From Candidatus Omnitrophota bacterium (GTDB taxonomy: Bacteria; Omnitrophota; Omnitrophia; Omnitrophales; Danuiimicrobiaceae), in the NCBI GenBank assembly GCA_016206945.1, contig JACQQP010000081.1:1-9304 (forward strand): a stretch of 9,304 bases of DNA. The letters are read 5' to 3'. Position numbers and translations under genes: made by a program. The notes below the pieces were generated by a model. It did no database searches. It was not told where the DNA came from and saw only the letters and a program-made list of their open reading frames with translations. Positions 1 through 9,000 of this stretch are shown one piece after another. The stretch's first letter is position 1. Each line of letters opens with the position of its first letter.

Positions 1-3000
1 CGTTTAGTCCTGTCAAGGCCCAGTTCGTCAGAATCCGCGGAATTCGTTCTGATTCCACAAGCAATTTTTATATTGAGGAAGTTAGGATTTATCCACCCAA
101 AGGCTGGCCGGTCACAAGTTTTGTTACGAGAAGGTTCAATATCCAGGGAGACATTCTTGCTGAGTTCCAAACAGGCGGCCGTGCGGAGAGTTTCACTTAC
201 GATAAGGATGCCCTTGAAAATGTGACACGAGTTCTCGAAGCGCATCATCAAGCAGATCGCAAAGCAGTAATCAAACAGGTAAAAGGTAATGGTGGAAACA
301 CAATTACACAACTCACGGATGGAAATCGTACTACTGAAGCAACCTTTTATCGCGTGAATAACCAGGAACCCTATGTGGATTTCGAGTTGAAGGAGCCCAC
401 GGAAATCAGGGAGGTTCGAATCCTTTTTAGTGATTACAACGAGTCCTATCGTTACTTTTATTGGGTTGATGTTTCTGAAAATGGATCCAGCTGGACTCGA
501 GTTCACAACCATATTCAGGCGTCCGAAAGAAGCTGGCAGAGGGTTACTTTTAATCCCGTTAGAGCAAAGTTTGTGCGAGTCGGTGGTTATGAAGATAACG
601 ATCCAAATTTCCTGAACATGCATGAGGTCGAAATTTATGGGTCTTCCCTCGGCCCCGTCGAATACACAACAAGCCGTTTGATTGACCAGGAAGTTCTGCC
701 GACCCAATCCATTCACCCAATGTCCGCCAATGGCGACGCCCAAATCGACACCGATCAATTTAAGTTTGGCGGTTCCTCGGCCTTTTTCGACGGAGGGCCG
801 TCGCCTTATGATTACATTTCAACACCAGACGGCACCGATTTCGATTTTGGAACAGGTGATTTTACCATCGATACTTGGGTGAGGTTCTCATCTTGGGATA
901 AGGTGCATACGATTGTTTCGAAGTACGTCGGAGCAGTGGGATGGATTTTTGTTGTGACCCCCGCCTCCAATCCCACGAATGGTGTAATGCGGCTTTATAA
1001 TTCAGGCAATACATCTGTTGCCGTAGAAGGAAGTCAAGTTCCAGGTGGCATCGCGTTCGACCTGAACCAATGGTATCACGTGGCAGTTGTCCGAACGGGA
1101 AATAAAGTAAAATTCTTTAAAGACGGAATTCAACAAGGCTCCGATCAGCTTGTTGCAAACACGGGGAGGATGACGTTTGACGGAGCTGCGACCCCGTTAA
1201 CCGTTGGAATTTATGAGGGAACTTCACCCTTCCATGGGTGGATCGATGAACTCAGAATTTCAAAGGGAATTGCCCGCTGGACTCAAAACTTTGACGCCGA
1301 GCTTCCCACGCAACAAGAATATACACCTGACCAATATACGAAACTTCTTGCTCATTTTAATGGAGAAGATGCGTCGACACGGTTTGAAGATTCGTCATTA
1401 CAAACGAAGGTCTATGTCTCGAAGGAAGGCCAAGTCACAGCTTCTATTGACCGCCAAGGAAAGCTCACGCGTTATGCTTATGAATATGATGCCATTGGCA
1501 ATCAGACAGGTTCCTATCAAATGACGGAGCGGGGAACTGGCTTGAATTCCGCCACTGAGTTTCAAGGTGAAGTGCGCGACACGTTTGGCCGCGTGATCCG
1601 CCAGATTTCCGATTCTGGAGAGGTCAGCTATTTTAATTATGAACTGGATGCTTTTGGCAATGTCCGTAAGGCGTACGTTCGCGACAGCTCCCCCGAAACG
1701 GTTACCGTACGTCCCAATCTCCTTCAATCAGGGCTCAATAACGTTGCGATTACAGGAGACACATGGACCAATATTCAATTCCAAACGGGTCCTAAAACGA
1801 ACTACCTTTTTGACGGAAAAACGGACACGAGTGGATACGTTTACGTCAGTAACGACGAGCAAAAACCGATCACCTTTGATTTTACAGGCGTTCCTTCACC
1901 CAGGGCAGTTGGCGACGTTCAACTCGATACCGATTCCTCTAGGTTTGGTGGATCTTCTGCTTACTTTGATGGAAATGGTGACTATTTAGAAACGGCGGAC
2001 AGCACCGACTTTGACCTCGGGGTAGATAATTTCACAATCGATACCTGGGTAAAACTTGCGGAGCGGGACAGTTCCTACCATATCATTGCTGAAAAGTTTA
2101 CAGGAGGGCAATCTGGCTACACCCTTTATACGTACGGAGACGGAAGAGTCTATTTTTACGTTGATAGTAACAGCATTGAGCTTACATCGTCCACGCTTCT
2201 TTCCCTTAATGAATGGCATCATATTGCCGTCGTGAGGAGCGGAAATTCTTGGAAGCTTTTCATCGACGGCATGAATGAAGCGTCAATCACCTCCAATTAC
2301 GCCGTTTCCTATCAGGCCACTCCCTTCAAAATTGGATCACGCAACGGAACCGGCATTTGGTTTAAAGGTTCAATGGATGAGTTTCGCTTCAGCAAAGGAA
2401 TCGCCCGCTGGACGACCGACTTTTCAAATCAACTTCCTCAAGAAAATACGCCTGACCAGTATACGAAGCTCCTCCTTCATTTTAATGGAAGTGACGGTTC
2501 AAAAACGTTTACGAATCACAATTTCACACCGCCTAAGACCGTGGACATTTCAAGAGTTCGCTTCTACACCGATGCACGGCCGAATATGGGCTATAAGATC
2601 GAGGTAAGTTATGACGGTTTGAATTGGTCCACCGTCGTTGACCATTCTACAGGAGGAGTGAAGGCCGAGTGGAATGATCATGAGTTTTCGGCAAATGGCG
2701 TCCAAAAACTTAGAATTGTTCCCGTGGGTTATGATTACCTCTATATTTATGAGATGCAGATTTTTGGCTCTCTGTCATCCCCGAATGCTTTAATCGGGGA
2801 TCCATGGATTCCCGCTTCCGCGGGAATGACAATTAACGGCGTGCCACGAAACTTCCAAATTGTCCGCGAATACGATTTCCGCGGCAACATCTTAAGTGAA
2901 GAAAATCTGCTCTACCACATTTGGAAGTCACGGCCCGAGTTACAGATTTATTTTCCAGATCCTCAGAAAAAGGGCATTTGGGGTCGTTGGAAGGATAAGA

Positions 3001-6000
3001 CGATTGCCGATTGGGCGCGCGAAGAAGGATGGCTTGAAGATCCAAGACTCATCCGCTATACACCCCAGCTTGAAATCCCGACGCCAGACTTAAAAGATGC
3101 CTTTGACGCACGGCGCGAGCTTCAGCGCCGATTCACAGACGACGTCAATCTTCGCGACTGGGCCGAGCGCTTCGGAAGCGCCGATGATCCCAGGCTTTCG
3201 GCTTATGACCCTGGCCGCATTCCATCATATGGGCCTCCTGAAGGCGAAGCCAATATTCCACTTGAGCCCGTAGGCCCAACAACTACTGAAACCGTTACGA
3301 ATCCAGATAGTACTACCACGACGACAGTTCGAGATTCACTGGGCGTTTTCCGAATTGAAGCAAAGGACAGTTCGGGAAGGACCACGTCGGTTACAGAACG
3401 AAAGCGCGATGTCAATTCGGGTTTTGGAAGCGGAGTTTCGGTTAAAGCTGATGCAACCGTCACGAATTCAGTATATAAATTCGGCGGCGGCTCTGCTGCC
3501 TTTGACGGCTCCGGAGATTATGTATCGACGCCAAACAGCTCAGATTTAGATTTCGGGACCGAGGACTTCACGGTTGACCTTTGGGTTCGATTTGATCGTG
3601 TTGGTCCAGGTTACTTCGTCGGTCGTCAAACTGGGAGTACGAATGCGGCTGATCTCTACTATGATGGGGCAACTCTAAAATTCTTCATTATGGGTACGAC
3701 TGCAGTTGAAGCTGTTTTTCCCTTTAATCCAAATCAATGGTATCACGTTGCAGCCGTCAGAAGTGGTACTCAGTGTTATCTATTCATTGATGGCGTGCAG
3801 AAAGGCGCAACGGGAACCAATAGTTCCAATATCAGTGGAACGGCTGGTTATCAGATTGGGGCTTGGGGCGGAGCCGCTCCATTTTTTAATGGTTGGATGG
3901 ATGAGATAAGAATCTCCAAAGGCATTGCCCGTGCCTTTAGTCCGTCGACTCTTCCTACTCAAGAATATACAGAACCTCCAGATTCCTACACCAAACTCCT
4001 CCTTCATTTCAATGGGTATCGGTATGGCGTGGAAAACACGAGTTACTCGCCGCCTGATGGTCAAGGTGTGATTACAATCACAACGACTGATGAGAACGGA
4101 GTCCTTGTGCGTGAGGAGAAGAAAGACAGTCTCAATCGTAGCACTGAAATTAAAGAACGCGCGCCCGAGATCAATTCGGGATTTGGAAATGGAGTTGGGG
4201 TTAATGGCAACGCCCAAGTCACCCACACCCAATCCAGATTCGGCGGCGCTTCCGCCGCCTTCGACGGCACGGGGGATTATGTCACGGTTCCAAACTCGAC
4301 AGACTTTAATGTTGGCACGGGAGATTTTACGGTTGAGTTTTGGTGGAACACAACCCATCTGACACCCAATGTCACCCAAGGACTTTTTGATATTGGCTCT
4401 TATAACGACGGAAAGGGGATTTCCGCCTACTTCGTGGGAAATGACCTTCAGGTTTATTTAAACGGAGGCGGACCTGCCTATATCAACCCGTACACAAGGC
4501 CCATTAATCAATGGGTGCATTTTGCAATCAGCCGCTCAGGAGGAGTGCTGCGTTTCTTTGCGGATGGAATACAAATAGGAAGCGCCGTACCCAATAGCAC
4601 CAATATTCAAACGGCTTCTTACAATGCAACCATTGGAAAATTTCTGACCAATTATTTTACTGGATACATCGATGAATTTCATTTTTCCGCCTCTGGCAGA
4701 TCTTCCAATTTCACTCCTCCTGCTCAAGAATACACCTCTGACTCCTACACCAAACTCCTCCTTCATTTCAATGGGTATCGGTATAAGACACAAAGGACGA
4801 GTTACACAGCGATTGGCGGGGGAGATACTTTGATCACAGCAACGGACGAACTCGGTCTCTTGCGCGTTGAGAAACGTGATGCAAGTAACCGTGTGACTTA
4901 CGTGAAAGAAAGAACAGGAAGTGAAAACGTTGCCTTAGGACAGCAAGTTACGACCAATACTGTTTACTATGGAAGTTCCAGTTATTCACCTTCAAAAGCT
5001 GTGGATGGAAATTTTCCGACTACGTATCCAGGTGGCGGTGGCAGCACTCCCATTACTTGGATCGGACACCCTGGTACTACGGGCTGGCTTGAAATTGATT
5101 TAGGACGTGAGGAAACAGTTCAGCGCATCGATCTCGATACGTGGTACTACTCGGACATTATCGCTCAAAACTATGACTTGTGGGTCTCTCGCGACGGAAA
5201 GATTTGGGAGTTCGTCAAAGGCGAGCGAGGGTTGAACCAACCCGCCCGCGTGATGAGCTATCTTTTTTCCGAAATCTTTGGCCAGCCTGAAAAAACGATC
5301 CGATATGTGAAACTGACCAATGTAAATGGAGGCAATACAGCGGGCACGCCCTATTATCCGATCATGGGTGAAGTGATGGTTTTTGCGAATCGTTACAAGG
5401 AAGAACTCATCACGTACAAACTCGATGGTTCAGGCAATACGGTGAAGACCGTTTGGGAGATTCAGCAATATACGCAGCCCAAACCCGAACCCTTTCGAGC
5501 CTCTCAGCAATGGAATGTGGGATCCGCTTATCCCAATGACAATGCTTGGTCAGCGATTCAATATGAGACAGGAGGAAGACAGGTAGATTTGGTTGACATG
5601 AATCATGATGGTTTGCCTGACCGTGTGTGGCACGCGTATGAAAGCGGCGCTTATCAACCTTACTGGTATGTTCAAATCAATAATGGTTCAGGGTTCAGTG
5701 CGGCTGAGAGATGGGATATTCAAACCCCTTACCCGAATGATGGGAGCTGGAGTGCTCTAAATTACGAAACGAGCGGGAGACAAGTTGACCTCGTGGACAT
5801 CGATGGGGATGGATTGCCTGACAGGATCTGGCACGCCTATGAGAGCGGATACCAATCGTATTGGTGGGTGCAGAAAAACACGGGTACAGGATTCAGCACA
5901 CGTGAGCAATGGAATGTTCAATTTACAAATTCACCTTATGGGATTCAACCAGATGCCGCGCTCCGCCACGAGCTTTACGGTGCTCTCAAAGTAGATCTCA

Positions 6001-9000
6001 TTGATATTGATGGCGATGGGGATCTGGACAGAGTCTACCAAAATTACCAAAACGCGAACTGGCAACCTTCCTGGACGGTTCAAAGAAATAACGGGGCAAA
6101 CAAGTTTGGGGCACCAGAGGAGTGGGCGGTTTGGGTGCCCCCGTCGCTTCCTCAAGGGATGTTTTATGACAGCGCCCTTCGTTATGAATCGGGCAGTTCT
6201 GTCTTTCTTGATCTTATTGACATCAATGGCGACAACAAACCTGATCGGATTTATCAAATGTATGACGCGAGTGCGAGTCCAGCCTGGAAGCCTTATTGGA
6301 TGGTTCAAATCAATAATGGCAATGGATTCAATCCGCCGAAACAGTGGAACATTGAGGCAGCAACTGGTTATCCTGACGGTTACCAGATTGACAATTCAAT
6401 TCGATACAGGCCAGGCGGAGCGACTTACATTGACTTAGTTGATATGAATGGCGATGGTAGGCTTGACCGCGTTTATCACGCCTATGATAGCGCGAATGGC
6501 GGTTGGCAGCCAACCTGGATGGTCCAGTTGAATAATGGTAGCGATGAGAATGGGTTTGACCCCGCAGTTCCATGGGCCGTTTCATTTCCACAAAGCTATC
6601 CTCAGGGCCGCGGCCTTGATGACGCACTCCGTTTTGAAACGAATGGCGTGGTTTATGTGGACCTCATTGATGTGAACGGGGACAACCGTCCCGATAGAAT
6701 TTACCACGCCTATGAAAATGGCTATTACCAGCCCTATTGGATGGTGCAAATTAATAACGGAAGCGGTTTTGATCCCGCCAAGCCTTGGTATGTACAAACG
6801 ACAGGTACGGGAGAAGATTTTGGCTGGAAAGGAGCCGCTATCAGTTCGCGATCGACGCCGATTCAGATGAGTCTCATTGATATGAATGGAGACCATCTTC
6901 CCGATCGAGTGGTTCATGCTTATCAGTATGAGTCGGGACAATATCAGCCTTATTGGTGGGTTCAGTTGAATCAATGGGGAGCACCCGTTCCTCCAACGGA
7001 GACGAAAGCCATCAAGGTCTCTGAAGAAGTGATTACCCCGCAAGGGTCTGTCATTTCCAAGACTTTTCGATCTTCCATGGGCAACGTGGCGCGCAATAAG
7101 CCCGTTACCGTATCAAGTGAGTATAATTCTACCTATGGCGCTCTTCGCGTAGTGGATGGCGTGTACTCAGAACCAGGACTTTGGTATAGCTCTGGAGCCA
7201 ATGGGCGTGAGCACTCAGCTCAGGTCGATTTGGGTCGGGTCTTGGGTATTTCGAAGATTAAACTGGACACATTCTGGAATGTCGATTCCTATGTTTCTGA
7301 TTTCAATGTCAAGATCTCAAGTGATGGCACAACGTGGGAGACCGTGGCCATTGAGCACGGCTTGTCTAACGGTCGAAAATGGGAATATGAGGTGCCTGAC
7401 AAACAAGCGCGTTTCGTGAGAATTGATGGAATTCGCGGAAGAAATGGGCTTGGCGCCCCTTATTATGGGTTTCTCCGAGAACTCGAGGTGTTTGCGAGCG
7501 AAACGCTCAATGTCGGGATTCAAGAAGTCCGCGATTCGGGCGGGAAACTTACGAAGTTGATTGAATCGGTCAAAGAATTCCAGGAACTCTCGCTTGGAAA
7601 AGTTGCGAAGGCCACTTCGCAGATGGATTCGAGCTCTTACGACGCCATGAAGGCGCTCGATGGCAATCCTGATACCCTGTGGCGGAGTTATTACAGCTAT
7701 GTGAATGAAAATGCTTTTGTGATTGATCTTGAGCAGCAAAGGGAAATTACGGAGGTTCGGGTGCTTGGGAAAACTTCTTCTTTAGATTATTTGAAGTCAT
7801 TCCGAATTTCCACCTCTACGGATGGCGCGAATTGGGATGTGGCTGCTGAACCCTCGGGAGGCACCGAACCCAAAGAATGGGTGGTTGACGTGAGGCGTGT
7901 GATCTCCTTTTTCGGATTCCCCGTGCGAATTGCGCGTCAGGCCCGTTACGTTCGGATTGATAAAATCGATGCCGCGTCACCAGGCGGTTCCTATCAATAT
8001 GACTTCCTAAGTGAAGTGCGTGTTTTTGGCTATGTTCCCGTGACCATCGAAAGAGAGTTCGATGCCCAGGGTCGTGTCATCCGTGAAACTCGAATGGGCG
8101 GCAGGGAGCAGGGAAGTGTTGAATACGATTATCACGCCAACGGACAAATCTCAGAAATTCGCCGATATGGTCCTGCGGTAGAAGAGTGGAAACCGCTTCT
8201 CTTTGATAATGTGGGGACTTCCTTCAAAGAGTCTATTGATGGAAATCCGAACACGTACGGTTATCTATGGTGGGGGGCAGGGACACCGCCACCTTCGTTT
8301 GTGGTGAAATTGGATCACGTCGCGACCGTCGGTATGACGCGCTTCCTCATGGGAGGAGATGCTCTTCCTTATTTGGTTGAAGCTTCTCGTGATGGCATCA
8401 ATTGGTTTACTGTGGTGGATCAAACTTCAAATGCTAAGAGTGCAGATTCCAATTGGCAGGAGGATTATTTTCCGGCTGTGGAGGCACTTTATTTCAGGAT
8501 CACGGGTGGGCGGGATATGGTAAACAATCAAGCACAGGCCCTTTATGAATTTGAAGCGTATGGCCCCCTTGCGGTGCCAATTCCCGTTTCTGTCTCGCGT
8601 TTCGACGAATTCAGCCGTTCATTTGCAGAGGAAAACGCCCTTTACCTCATTTGGAAATCAAACCCTTCACTGCAAGTCCTCTTCCCAAATCCTCTTGAGA
8701 AATCGACACGTAGCGGACGATGGCAGGGAAAAACACTCATCGATTGGGCGCGCGAAGAAGGTTATAAACATTATCACGCGCTGGCTTCGTACGCTCCCGC
8801 TACAACGCCAAGTCAATCTGGAGCGAATCGCGATGCGAACCTTCTCCCAGGGCTTAGACAAGTGTTCGATGAGAATCGGGCCCTTCAAGACCGGTTCCGT
8901 AAAAACGGCACGAAGGATACCGATCTCATTCAGTATGCGCGGAATAGGGGGTACCGCGAAGATTCAAGGCTCCAGTATTATGGGCCCTTTTCTCCGCTCC

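Larger units (their letters stand above)
3321..4926 (+). repeat. Tandem duplication (period 759 nt) of [RHS-like strand + LamG], with a third partial copy
   Basis: Unit A begins 'LGVFRIEAKDSSGRTTSVTER' and unit B 'NGVLVREEKKDSLNRSTEIKER'. Both then read 'NSGFG-S/N-GV', at bases 3414 and 4173. Each unit closes with 'SYTKLLLHFNGYRY', whose tyrosine codons start at 3987 and 4746. Both landmarks are exactly 759 nt (253 codons) apart. A third RHS-like start, 'LGLLRVEKRDASNRVTYVKER', follows at about 4851 but leads into F5/8C domain 4 instead of another LamG. The LamG middles have diverged strongly while the ends are nearly or fully identical. This points to an old duplication with later gene conversion or selection at the ends. 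Confidence 0.8.

Noticed and set aside
1887..2528. LamG-2 insertion as an assembly chimera
   Set aside because: Both junctions keep the frame and codon style, and the right half of the interrupted F5/8C domain resumes precisely. An error would rarely do this, but read-level confirmation was not possible here.
2808..2831. GC-rich hairpin as a transcription terminator
   Set aside because: No T-run follows it, it sits inside an open frame, and it is one half of a symmetrical two-hairpin repeat element.
3216..3330. Domain linker as a gene boundary
   Set aside because: The Pro/Thr-rich segment stays in frame, with no stop, ribosome site or start codon context, and joins two sets of modules that recur elsewhere in the same frame.
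3780..4379. A 199-codon open frame on the minus strand, plus other minus-strand frames of 70-150 codons (for example 5931-6308 and 6582-7043)
   Set aside because: They lie opposite well-defined LamG or propeller coding sequence, and their peptides show no domain of their own. Several repeat only because the sense strand repeats.
5496..7016. Regular repeats as a CRISPR array or satellite
   Set aside because: The repeats are about 200-230 nt apart, differ in DNA sequence, and keep reading frame and protein motif. They are propeller blades.
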